A stretch of 27,258 nt of DNA. Source: Blattamonas nauphoetae. Lineage: Eukaryota > Preaxostyla > Oxymonadida. Each line of letters begins with the position of its first letter. The stretch's first letter is position 1. Below, piece after piece: positions 9,642 through 19,118 of this stretch. The position numbers and the translations under genes are program-made. Under the pieces are notes generated by a model that worked only from the letters and a program-made list of their open reading frames with translations, ran no database searches and was not told where the DNA came from. The stretch lies in the NCBI GenBank assembly GCA_033064195.1, contig JARBJD010000632.1:1-27258 (forward strand), read 5' to 3'.

Positions 9642-9965
9642 CTAGCGAGAGTGAAGAGGGTGATTGACTGGAACGGATTGGATTTTGGGACGCTTTTGGG
9701 ATTTTTCTTTCACATCGCCACACTTTCGAGTGCAGAAAGAGTCCAGTGACACCTGATACGTCATGAACGTGTTGTTGCACGTTCCGAGGCACGTTTTCAG
9801 CGACGCTTCCGTTTCTCGCACCATATTTACAAAGTGAGCATCAATTGGGGATGAGTGTGTCGTGTTTGATGTTGTGTTGTTCTTTCTCGTTGCGTTTGTT
9901 GCGTTCTGGACAGCGGCAGAGATGAACAACACATTCAGATCATGATTCCAGCCTTCCCATGGCAA
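9642..9965 (-). CDS. Twin C-x3-C protein of unknown function (host)
   Basis: The frame contains CLGTC, fourteen residues, then CTRKC. Twin C-x3-C motifs spaced 11-16 residues apart are typical of small Tim chaperones and related helical-hairpin proteins. Upstream lies an Asn/Thr-rich stretch (NATNATRKNNTTSNTT) unlike small Tims and more like a glycosylated extracellular segment. The frame opens with TTG; the first ATG gives about 60 residues (MVRETEASLKTC). It lies in a minus-strand group with another C-x3-C piece at 8723-9196, which may be one gene family or one interrupted gene. Function unresolved. Confidence 0.4.
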   Translation of the reverse strand: MPWEGWNHDLNVLFISAAVQNATNATRKNNTTSNTTHSSPIDAHFVNMVRETEASLKTCLGTCNNTFMTYQVSLDSFCTRKCGDVKEKSQKRPKIQSVPVNHPLHSR

Positions 9966-11257
9966 ATATGTTCAATAATGTTCATCTACTCAGTCACAAA
10001 CGAACATCCTTTTCAAATACCGTCACGTTTGGCAGGAAAGGGACGTTTTCTTCTCGAATGGCAATCCCCTTTTGATTGCTAAGATTTCAAGTGGTTGCGT
10101 GAAGCAGATTTGTTTATCGCCATCGAAAGTGGAATGAAGGAGCAGAAATGACTGGTGACCATTAGTTTTATCTTTTGTATGACCCATGTGAGGAAATAGA
10201 GGACGATCAGAGTTTTGAATGGTTGCGAAAGACTTAAATGAGAAAGAATCGACGCTGTTGAGTAGATGAACAATGAAACCAAAATAATAGATGATTTTTG
10301 TACGATATTTGGATGGAAAGAATGACACAGTCAATGAAAGAACGAAAACAATGATGATCGGTTCTCAGACCTGATCCAACACGGTGTTCATCATATTCGA
10401 CTTTCAGGGAGCAATCGGATCTGGTAATAAATGCTTCTGCCCATCCTTTGAGATGACAAGGACAATCTTATCGGGTTCACGATGATTCGGATGACAATCA
10501 TTGGAAGAGCATGTTTCTGTTGAATGTCAGCATGAATACAGGTTTAAACTGACACGAAAAGACACTTGAATCCAAGTGACAGATGACTGAGGGGTTAAAA
10601 CTGACATAACGTCACAGTACAGACGTCATTGTGCTTGATGGAATAATCATGAAGAATACGATTCGAAAGTGGCTGAAGTGGTGGCAATTCTGAGATTGAA
10701 GATTGTATTGATGGATATGATTGCCTGCCTGTTGTTTTGGTTCGAGTATTTCGAAGTCTGGTGGAGGATCTTCAACGACGAACAGGATGCTGAATGAAGA
10801 GAAGAGAGAAGTTGGAATGCCGAAAGGAATGAAAATACACACTTTTCAAGACTGTGTGATGTGATGGCGCGGTTATTGTAGATTTGTCACTTCCAGGGAG
10901 ATCACAACGGAGAGATGTGATTGATCATGGAGTGAGTGGATTAAATCTAATATTGTATACCTAGAAGAGAACAAGACACATGTGTGATGATGAAAAAGAG
11001 TGCGAGAAAACAAACGAGAGTGTTAGTCATGATTGAGCTGTTTGAAAGTAAATTGTGGGTTCGATCTAGCCAGGCACGTGGATACGAAATTACAGAGATT
11101 TTCCCAGTCAGAGGTGTAATGAGTAGATTTATTATGTCGATTAAGCAAATAAAAAAGGGGTGTTGAGTCTCGAAAAATGCACCCCATTTTATGATTTTGA
11201 GGGCGAAACAAAGTTGCCCATTTTGGCTCGATCCAGCCCATTATTTGTTACAACACT
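9966..11257. other. Host stretch without a convincing gene
   Basis: Several short frames exist but none is recognisable. The best is on the minus strand at 10612-10842 (VVEDPPPDFEILEPKQQAGN), which has balanced composition and could be an exon. GATC and short direct repeats (ACTGACA near 10548 and 10600) are present. At 11148-11177 a block repeats the sequence near 7157-7185 in inverted orientation. Confidence 0.3.
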
Positions 11258-11341
11258 TCACAAAGTAGGCATGGGCAGTGGTCGGTCTGAAAACATCGAG
11301 TCCAGTCCCTAAAAATAAAAGAGTCGGCGACTTTTTTCAAC

Positions 11342-11412
11342 TGCCCTTTAGTCGAGTGGTAGCATGGGAGCTTTTTGCTCCCCGGACCCAGGATCGAATC
11401 CCGCCAGAGTCA
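11342..11412 (+). pseudogene. Degenerate tRNA-like sequence (anticodon position TTT)
   Basis: The sequence has an A-box-like D arm (TAGTCGAGTGGTAGCAT), a perfect anticodon hairpin (GGGAG, loop CTTTTTG, CTCCC) placing TTT at the anticodon, and a B-box-like GGATCGAATCC. The 3' acceptor half CAGAGTC pairs poorly with the 5' half TGCCCTT, the T stem is imperfect and base 37 would be T. It therefore looks like a decayed tRNA or tRNA-derived repeat rather than a working tRNA-Lys. Confidence 0.6.
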
Positions 11413-11517
11413 CTTTATTATTCTCTTTTTCTCATTTTTGATTCACAGCATCGCTGTAATTAGTTCATCTCATTTTTCACAAAATTAGTGTTTCAGAGGT
11501 CGTAGATCAAGAGTCCC

Positions 11518-11582
11518 TGAGTCGGTCTGTCCTTCCCCAACATCGGACAAAAAGTCGGCCTGTCCGACCGACACCGACTCTT
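11518..11582. repeat. Subterminal GTCGGT-rich inverted repeat of the hAT element
   Basis: GAGTCGGTCTGTCC at the left faces GTCCGACCGACACCGACTC at the right, with further TCGGAC/TCGGCC motifs between. The motif also recurs near the opposite end of the transposon (GTCGGTCGGTC at 14600-14610). Such subterminal repeats are usual transposase-binding sites in hAT elements; the role here is inferred. Confidence 0.55.
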
Positions 11583-13171
11583 CAACTTTGTTCTGACTGC
11601 ACTTCAATGGATTTAGATAATAGAACAATGGTTTTCTTTTTCTTCTCATGACTTAACCGTCACTTTATCACAGGATCTCCTCCGTGAAACCAGTCGTCCC
11701 ACTGACGAATCAGAACAAGACATAATTCTCACCATTATCAACAACCCTTTACGTATCTTCAACACAGTTTGTTTTCTTCTCATTTTCGAGATTTGTTCTC
11801 TCGACAGGATTCTTGAACCACATTACCACCAAGAAACGAAATTATCTTCTCCATCGACTTTATCATACCTCATGTACCTCTCCCCCTTGAGTCTGTTCTC
11901 ACCTTCATTTGTATTCTGTCTTCGTCTGCCTTCTTTTCCATATCTTTTCACTTCCTGACATCAATTTCTCAATTCATTCCTTTTCCTCTTTTGATGATTC
12001 TTGATCTGTTGTAGCACTCGAGGCTGCTCTCACAATATGATTCAGAAGTTCCTCAGATTCGGATCCGTGTCTGGGATTTCGCTATTTGGATTCCATTCGA
12101 TTGGCGGCAATGTGTTGCCACAGACAGCATCACGAATCATGAATCCTTTCTGGACACGAATACGACAAGCACTCCATGCATGTGAGAATCGGTAGGAGTT
12201 CATTATCACACAATCCATGTGAGATCCTGTTCGTCGGAAACACGCGCAACTTTTCACAGACGAGAACGAGAAATTTTTCCGCCAATGGATTGCTACCGCG
12301 CCATCTTTCCAGGGAGGGACATATATTAAGCGGGCACTTCTGTTTGAATGCTGTGTAGGGCTTTCAATGATACTGATCTTGACGCATCTGAAAAGTGATG
12401 ACACAGGTGATTATACTCCCGTTTTGCTCATGATACCCATTTATCTTCCAACCTCCCCAACACTTATCGTGGAATATCGAGAGAAGGACAATATATCATT
12501 TTAATGCTTCACCGATCCAACTGATGAAACCTGCTTTTACTACAAGACTATTCTCACGCTGGAAGTCGAAGAGGTGATGTTTAAGCATTTTTGGAGAGAT
12601 CTGCTCGAACCTTCGTTGATCAATAGCGAGCTGATCTTCTCGATGCAACCCCCGATGGGGAAGATTTGTAGGGGTGCGAACGGTCTTTGACATGCACGAT
12701 TTCCCGACACTCCCTCCACGTCTTCCCTGACGAGGGCAGGAACGCAGTCTGTGCATTCGCAACTCAAAAGCAGCTTCTGCCACAGAAAGGGACACACACA
12801 CGCGACTTCAAGCGAGCGGCACTTCTGCCGTGTAAGATGTGCTGTCGACAACAGAATATCGTTTGCATCGGGTGAGCGACAAGAAGGCTCGGGACCGGAT
12901 TCAAGAGCCGTAGCAGAACGCACTGGATCGAAGCTACGAACTGGGCTTCAACAAGGACGACGACGAACTCGCTTCGATGCTGTATGGACGGGACGAGCGA
13001 CAAGAAGGAAGAAGTTAGGATGCAACTGTCCTGCCGCTGGTGGAGGAGAGAGAATCGAATCGACAGTACCCCTCTACCTCGTCTCTCTCTCATCCTCTCT
13101 CCTCTTCTCTCCCAGCCGAACTGATTGTGGACAGCACCATTGACACTCGCCGATTTCACGCTTCACACTCA
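11583..13171 (+). other. Interior of the hAT element; no recognised gene
   Basis: Coding-like stretches occur on the plus strand (for example DLLRETSRPTDESEQDIILT near 11675-11735 and ELGFNKDDDELASMLYGRD near 12937-12995). They are short and unrecognised and could be other captured exons or intron sequence. Just before 13172 the sequence TTTCACGCTTCACACTCAG resembles a 3' splice site leading into the dynein homology. Confidence 0.35.
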
Positions 13172-14224
13172 GGTGACCTTTCCTACGTCGTCTGCGAGAT
13201 CAGCTATGGAGGTCATGTGACAGACTTGTGGGACATGCGAACACTCCACGCCCTGTTCAAGACATTCTTCACTCCCGAATTCCTCCAACCAGACTTCTCA
13301 CTCACACCCGACGGTGACTATCAAATGCCTGATTTGGAGTGTACTCATGAACAGATGCAGGAAGCTGTGAAGAAGCTGCCGCCGACATACTCGCCAGCGC
13401 TGTTCCGGTTGCATCCGAACGCTGCGATCACTTACCAACAGAGGGAAACGACATTTGTGTTGAACACGCTGATTAAACTTCAGGCGTCTGCTGTGAGTTC
13501 GAGACAGAAGAAGAAGAAAGATGATGAGGAGGAAGAGGAAGAAGAAGAGGAGCAGGAAGAAGGAGAAGAAGGCGACAATGAAATCAAAGATGACCAACCA
13601 ACCGAAGACGAAGAACAACAGAAAGAACCACTTCTAACGCCACAGACATCTCGAAAGAACACAGGACGAGCAGATCCTGACCATGTGCCAGTCGTTCAAA
13701 CATCGAATCCCAATCAACATCACATTCGACATAGCCAATGAATCCGTTCTTTTTCAATCAGAACTCCAGGAGCGACTTCAGCGAGCAGCAGAGAAGACAG
13801 CAGCCACACCAGGTTCAACCAACATGGAGATGTTCATTGGCAGTGTCTCCACCAAGAAGCGGAGAGATTCAACAAACTCCTCGTTCGCATCCATTCCTCT
13901 CTCAGCGACCTTGAATCGGCCGTGTGCAGTGTTGTTGTGATGAGTTCTGAACTCGAAATGATGTCACAAGCCTTCCTTGTCAACCAGGTCCCCGAAATCT
14001 GGAGTCATGTTGACTATCCATCACTGAAGCCCCTCTCCTCGTGGGTGTTGGACCTTCTCAACAGAATCTCGTTCATCAAGGAGTAGATCGAGCATGGTGA
14101 GCCTCCTTCGTTCCTTCTGCCTGGATTCTTCTTCCCACAAGCATTCCTCACTGGTGTACTCCAAACACACGCTCGTCTGACACAAATCGCAATTGACACA
14201 CTGTCATTCAATGCACATGTCATG
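13172..14224 (+). pseudogene. Dynein heavy chain C-terminal fragment, broken
   Basis: Strong similarity to the C-terminal region of dynein heavy chains, the ATP-driven microtubule motors of flagella and cytoplasm. Seen in order: ISYGGHVTDLWDMRTLHALF, LPPTYSPALFRLHPNAAITY, QILTMCQSFKHRIPINITF, AERFNKLLVRIHSSLSDLE, VVMSSELEMMSQAFLVNQVP, YPSLKPLSSWVLDLLNRISF and [19 protein letters not shown] Glu-rich insert (about 13515-13640) follows LQASA, where GTGAGT could be a 5' splice site. The middle piece (13660-13855) is in a different frame. TAG at 14084-14086 stands where the family has Trp. The final family block (GLFLEGARWD type) is missing; the frame ends in unrelated acidic sequence, possibly with a 50-base intron at 14337-14386. 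It lies wholly inside the hAT ends, so it was probably captured. Confidence 0.92.
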
Positions 14225-14651
14225 GCTTCTGGGTTTGGGGACGAGAACGAAGAGAATGAACAGTCAAACGCACATTCCTCCCAACTTCCTCGATCGGCCC
14301 CAGAAACTGGTGAAGAGGCCAAAAGAGATGAAGAGAGTGAGACAATGTTGACATTTTCACATTTCACTCAACTCTCTTTCCTTCAGAATTGATCTGTTTC
14401 AGTCCAGTATTTTTTTCAAGGTGATCATCCCTTTTTCAAAATCAAGGAGTCAGAAACAAAGCCAATTGAAGAAATGAGAACGTTTTCCCACTGTTTCCCA
14501 GAAACTTTTGAGAAAATGGCAATGAAATAGTGAAACGAACGATATCAGTGGATTGACAGATGATTTCTACCAAAAAGGGCACGATCACAGAAAAAAGCAG
14601 TCGGTCGGTCGACGAGCAGTCGGACCGACCACTGCCCATCCCTATCACAAA

Positions 14652-14771
14652 GATCCTTTTTTCTATGTTACTTTTGAGAATTCACTAATAGTCTTCACAG
14701 CCCCCCCTGCTCTTGAGCGGGGGGCTGTGAAGACTATCCTACATTGTGAAAAAGTGTCTGGAAAAAGGATC
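14652..14771. repeat. Foldback sequence with an 18-bp perfect hairpin core
   Basis: The core stem TAGTCTTCACAGCCCCCC at 14689-14706 pairs perfectly with 14719-14736, with a 12-base loop that itself contains GCTC/GAGC. Outside it GATCCTTTTTT and AAAAAGGATC also face each other, so the whole 120 bases can fold back imperfectly. It begins at the target duplication of the hAT element. It may be a small foldback element or a structured RNA; no further evidence. Confidence 0.8.
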
Positions 14772-15271
14772 GGGTGAAGTGTAGATAAATCCATATCTCC
14801 AAAACCCGGTCTCAAATCGAAAAATAAATACTAATACATCGTGAAATGATATTAAACAAAGCTCCTCTTAAAATATTGGAGGGGGGCACGGGCTCGGATC
14901 ATGCCGGGTCAGAATCTGCCGGAAATGAAAAAGAACTGGGCCGACCAAGATCATCCTCCGGTGGAGGGAGGAACATGTTGATCACCTTCTTCAAATGGGT
15001 CCCAGAAACATTGGCATAGCCATAGAATTCATAGTTGAAGGGATCACATGCATAGACAGGGATCTGAGACGGATCTGATCGATCAGACATCCATTGATCA
15101 GACCGTATTTTTGTTGTTAACAAACTGTTACATAAAAAGTGAGTTTCCTTTCGAAAAAAACAGTGAAACGAGTCATATCGACCATTTAAGAGGCTATCTG
15201 GTCATAATTGATTGTGTATTGCTTGAATTGAACCGGTACGATGCAGAAAATGAAGTGAGAAATTGGAAAAA

Positions 15272-15296
15272 GAGGTGTGATCCATGATCACACCTC
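15272..15296. repeat. Perfect 11-bp stem-loop
   Basis: GAGGTGTGATC, loop CAT, GATCACACCTC. Function unknown. Confidence 0.85.
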
Positions 15297-15554
15297 ATAC
15301 AGTAATCTACAGACCTGATCAGGTCCCTGTGCATAGAGATCAAATACATTGACAGGGCCTTTGTATATCTTCTCTGGAGAAGAGGACTGAAAGAACGGAA
15401 CATCACACCTCTGACGAGAAGGATGTCAAGGAAATAAACAGGACGGTTGGTTGTTGACTGGAGTTGCCCTTTCGTGTGGGGACCGAGTTCGGGGAGAACC
15501 GTGTCAACCATCAATCCGTACACGTTCTTTTACCTTAGGTCGGCATGTCCTCCC

Positions 15555-15593
15555 CCGAAAACCCGTGTCCTATCATAGGACACGGGCTTTCGG
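15555..15593. repeat. Stem-loop with 18-position stem
   Basis: CCGAAA then CCCGTGTCCTA, loop TCA, TAGGACACGGG then TTTCGG, with one A/C mismatch. Flanking CATGTCCTCCC and GGGAGGGTTATG can extend the pairing imperfectly. It is not followed by a clear CTRR, so a Helitron end is not supported. Confidence 0.85.
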
Positions 15594-16051
15594 AGCTTAA
15601 TTAGGCGATGGGAGGGTTATGTCTACAAAGCATGAAAATGATGTCAAATACAGTGGTACCCTTTGATTTGAAACACAGACTACATTTTCACATCCATTTT
15701 GGATGAATTAGATACGAAAAGGGTGGCTGAGATTTGATCAGACCTGTCAAAATGATTATGGTCCGATCAGTGTCGTAATTCGACAAAATACATTTCTTTC
15801 ATCACAAACATCACATGATGGAGAAATTTACATGACAGAAGTGGGAAATTGATGAATGTGAGATCAGGGATAGTCCAGATGAAAGAGATCAGAGCCACCA
15901 ACAATGCAGATTGTATCTCAACATGTGCAACGGCCATTTCACTCCAATGGTCAATGGTGTCTTTTCTCTGCCTCCACTCATCCTCTTCTTACGCTGGGCC
16001 ATTTCCTTCCTCTCCTTCACACACTTCTCCGTCGGCACCTGTGATCGCCTC

Positions 16052-17389
16052 AGTAGTATAGTAGACGATTTGGGAACCAGATTGAAATAGTCGTTGAAAT
16101 CAGAAACGAAAAGTCAATTCCGATTGACCATTTCTAAATCTTGTATTAAAAGGAATTTAGGCCATTTCAACGATGCCAATATTTGACCTAAATTCCAAAA
16201 ATATGTTCAATATTTCGACCTCATTTTAAGCGTCAATTTTGAAGCAAATTTTTGTCATATTCCAAAAATGTTGTCACTTTTTTCGATGTTTTTTCACTTT
16301 TGAACTCGAACAAAGTGAATCCAACTTGAGAACCACTCTGAAAAAATTCGAAAAAAATTCTAAAATGTAGGGGACGATGTGAGTCGTCGATCAAAACAAT
16401 CCCGATGAAAATCGGTTGAGAATTCGTGGAGCTACGTACCGAACTGTGGTCAAAAAATGGAGCAAAAAGTCGATTTTCAGATTTCGCTACTAACAACCAC
16501 TTTATGTCTCAAATTCACCTCAAACACCTTCTAAAATTACAAAATCGATTTTAAAAGGTGAGATTCGCGATAAAAAACACTTTTGGAAAAAAAGTTTGAT
16601 CCGACCCATTGGGGATTTTTACGAGTCGAAATTTTCGAGATAAGGTATGGACCCTGTCTTCCATCATCTTTCGCTCAGGAATCGTCCTCTTATGACGCCT
16701 TTTAGCATTAGATCAGTTAAGAACGCCTTTTGGCGACTTTAGGTATGAACCTTTTCACGTCACGATCCTTCGGACACTTTTTTGTCAATTTTCATTTTTA
16801 ACGATTTTCACGTCAACCACTTCACAATTACATTCAAGCGACGCTTTTTTGAGATTTCGAGTTTACTGGTGACATTAGTTCTCTCTGGAGGGTCGGTTTT
16901 TCACATCACACACTTGACGCATCATTTCCGCCAACATTTTCACTATATGAATTTTTGCCCCGAATTTCTCCCACAAATCCTTCATTCTCACTGTCCGACA
17001 AAGCTGTGCTCAAATTTCGAGACACTTTTGTCGGATAGTTGTTCCATAATGTCACATTTTCGTGTTTCAACATCTCACGTTTTCACCGTGTTTGTCACTT
17101 CAAAAACACCTTCAACCCCTTTCTTCTCTCATCTTTTTTTCACCATTTCACATTCAATCTCTTCGTCATTCCTCTTCATTTTCGTCATCTCACGAGCATT
17201 CTTTCGACCGTCTACACCTCACGAGCACATCACAACAACTCATTTTTTATCAACTTTTTTGCTTATTTGGAACAAAAGAATGTGAATGAAGCAACAATGA
17301 AGTGGGCAAGTATGATAGCAAAGGCTGAGACGGAAGATGTGAAAATTGTGGGTAAGTATTGAGATTTACGAACGTGTTCAGGCAAATTT
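16052..17389. other. Terminal non-coding region of copy B
   Basis: The first 600 bases closely match the inverted 6520-7127. The remainder is T/C-rich and more diverged from copy A. A 167-codon open frame at 16782-17285 is Phe/His/Ser-rich, is not preserved in copy A and is judged non-coding. Confidence 0.6.
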
Positions 17390-18870
17390 CACAAAAAAGA
17401 TGAAAAACAAGTGAGTGAAGTGAGAATGAGACGATAAAACAAAATCATGTACCAGATCGGAGCGATCATGATCCTTCGCGTTCCGTTGGTACACCACTTC
17501 ACCTTATGAACGGGTTCGTCAAAATTTCACAAACAAAGAGAAAAAAAGAGTGATTGAAGTGAAAACTAAAAGATAAAACAAAATCTCGTACCAGATCTGA
17601 ACGATCTTTGTTGTTCACGTTTCATTGGTACACCACTTCACTTTATGAACGAGTTTGACCAAAATGTTTCTAATTAGAGTAAAATTGTGAAGTGAAACAA
17701 TGTTAGCAACGATAAAGTGAAGTGACGTACCAGATCTCTCCAATCATTGTTTTCCTCACTTCGTTGGTACACCACTTCACCTTATGAACGCGTTCATCAA
17801 AATTTCAGAAAAGAAGAGTAATGAAAAGCGAGTGAAGTGAAAACTAAACGATAAAACACATTCATGTACCAGATCTCACCGATCATTTCAGATTGAGTCT
17901 CGTTGGTACACCAGTGTGTTTTATGAAAGAGTTTGGCAAAAATGTCAATAATGAGATCAAAATAGTGAAGTGAAACAAGGTTTGAAGTGATAAAACACAA
18001 TCATGTACCAGATCTTACACTTCATTTTTATCTTGACGATCAAACATTTTTAGTTCTGTGTTCAACCTTGTTTTGATAAAAAAGAGAATTGAAATCAAAG
18101 AGTTGTGAAATGAAACGATAAGGTAAAGTGGTGTACCTGATCTGGACGATCACTTCAGATCGCGTTTTGTTGGTACACCGTTGTGTTTTAGAAAAAATGA
18201 AGAGTACAAATCGAAGAGTAGTGAAGTGTAAAAGGTGAAATGAGAATCAAATCAAAGTAAAACAAAGTGGTGTACCAATGCATACAATTTTACCGATGAA
18301 TCACGAAGTTTTTCGAGCAAAGATGAGGATCAAAATGTTGTTCACGTCATTTTAAATTTTAATTTTTGAAAAAAGTGAGAGACAATGAAAAAAAATTGAC
18401 AATGAAGTGAAAATGAGAGGATAAAGTGAAGTGGTGTACCAGAAAGAGAATGACAAAGTGAAGTGAAAATTCTGGTACAAAAGTGTGTCTTATAAAGAGA
18501 TAATACAAAAAGAGAACAAACCTGTTTCAAATATTCAGTGAACAGCACTTTCGGGTCATAAGACGCAATAGTGTACCTGAGTTTGATGATCACGCAGATT
18601 GGGTACAAGAGAAAGTTTTATAAAGAGATGAACAAAAAGAAGAACATACTAGTGATTTGTCGGTTGTGACACATTCTTTTAAGTGATAAGAAGCAACGAT
18701 GTACCCAAAATCCAAGGTCGTCACAGGACCGATCAGCGTTGGTACATGAATGAGTTTTATGAAAGAATAAACAAAAAGAGAACAAACCTGTCGAAGAGAA
18801 GTCGGAAATGAAATTCCAGAAGATAAAACATAATAGTGTACCTGAACGAGAGAGTCAGAAAAAGTGAAGG
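17390..18870. repeat. Array of dyad-symmetric repeats of about 137 bp, copy B
   Basis: GTACC anchors recur near 17451, 17588, 17730, 17866, 18006, 18135, 18272, 18437, 18577, 18699 and 18838, mostly 122-142 bases apart. Typical units read GTACCAGATC, about 35 bases, then GTTGGTACACCACTTCAC, with AAGTGAAGTGAC before the first anchor, giving a long dyad. Units nearer the fibre gene are more degenerate. One extra stretch around 18310-18480 is not matched in copy A. Confidence 0.82.
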
Positions 18871-19118
18871 ATCGAGAACGAGAATGAGTTGGCAAAAAAG
18901 AAGAGAGAACAAATGAGAAACTAGAAAGTGAAACACACCAAAATCAAACGGTAAAGAGCCGTCAGGAACAAGAAGGAAGGATCGAGTCCCATTGAAGTAC
19001 TTTCGCTGATCAAACAAGACTGATCGAACCCATCGATGAGAGGATCGAAGACTCGGAAGATCTCAAATGATAAAAACACGAATGAAAATTTATTATTGAA
19101 TTTTTTAATTTGTATTAA

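Larger units (their letters stand above)
11266..14644. mobile_element. hAT-type transposon, 3379 bp, carrying a dynein gene fragment
   Basis: The left end starts TAGGCATGGGCAGTGG and the right end, on the opposite strand, starts TAGGGATGGGCAGTGG; both continue TCGGTC(T/C)GA, giving 25-bp inverted ends with two mismatches. TCACAAAG at 11258-11265 is repeated exactly at 14645-14652. An 8-bp duplication and ends of the form TAGGGATGGGCA are typical of hAT elements. GTCGGTC motifs cluster inside both ends, like subterminal transposase sites. I see no hAT transposase. The interior holds a tRNA-like sequence near the left end and a broken dynein heavy chain fragment towards the right, so this is a non-autonomous, gene-fragment-carrying element. 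Confidence 0.9.
14772..16051. other. Host stretch with palindromes; no recognised gene
   Basis: Minus-strand frames such as DPFNYEFYGYANVSGTHLKK (within 14899-15123) and KGQLQSTTNRPVYFLDILLV (within 15194-15523) look mildly protein-like but match no family I know. GATC-centred palindromes are frequent, for example TCTGATCGATCAGA at 15076-15089 and GACCTGATCAGGTC at 15312-15325. The last six bases before copy B are CGCCTC. Confidence 0.35.

Noticed and set aside
12540-13159. Several overlapping frames inside the hAT element
   Set aside because: Arg/Ser-rich and mutually overlapping on both strands, with no transposase or other domain.
8045-14224. Alternative genetic code (TAG read as an amino acid)
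   Set aside because: In-frame TAG occurs in the Lys/Glu-rich frame and the dynein fragment, but in dynein it replaces Trp, a TGA also interrupts the Lys/Glu frame, and frame changes show ordinary decay.
15194-15523. Minus-strand 109-codon frame
   Set aside because: Mildly protein-like, but contains no recognisable motif and overlaps palindromic sequence; left as unassigned.
15555-15600. Helitron 3' end hairpin
   Set aside because: The stem is right in style but no CTRR terminus follows and no Rep/helicase gene is near.
16782-17285. 167-codon plus-strand open frame
   Set aside because: Phe/His/Ser-rich composition from T/C-rich DNA, not preserved in the mirror copy, no start signal of the kind used by the element's genes.
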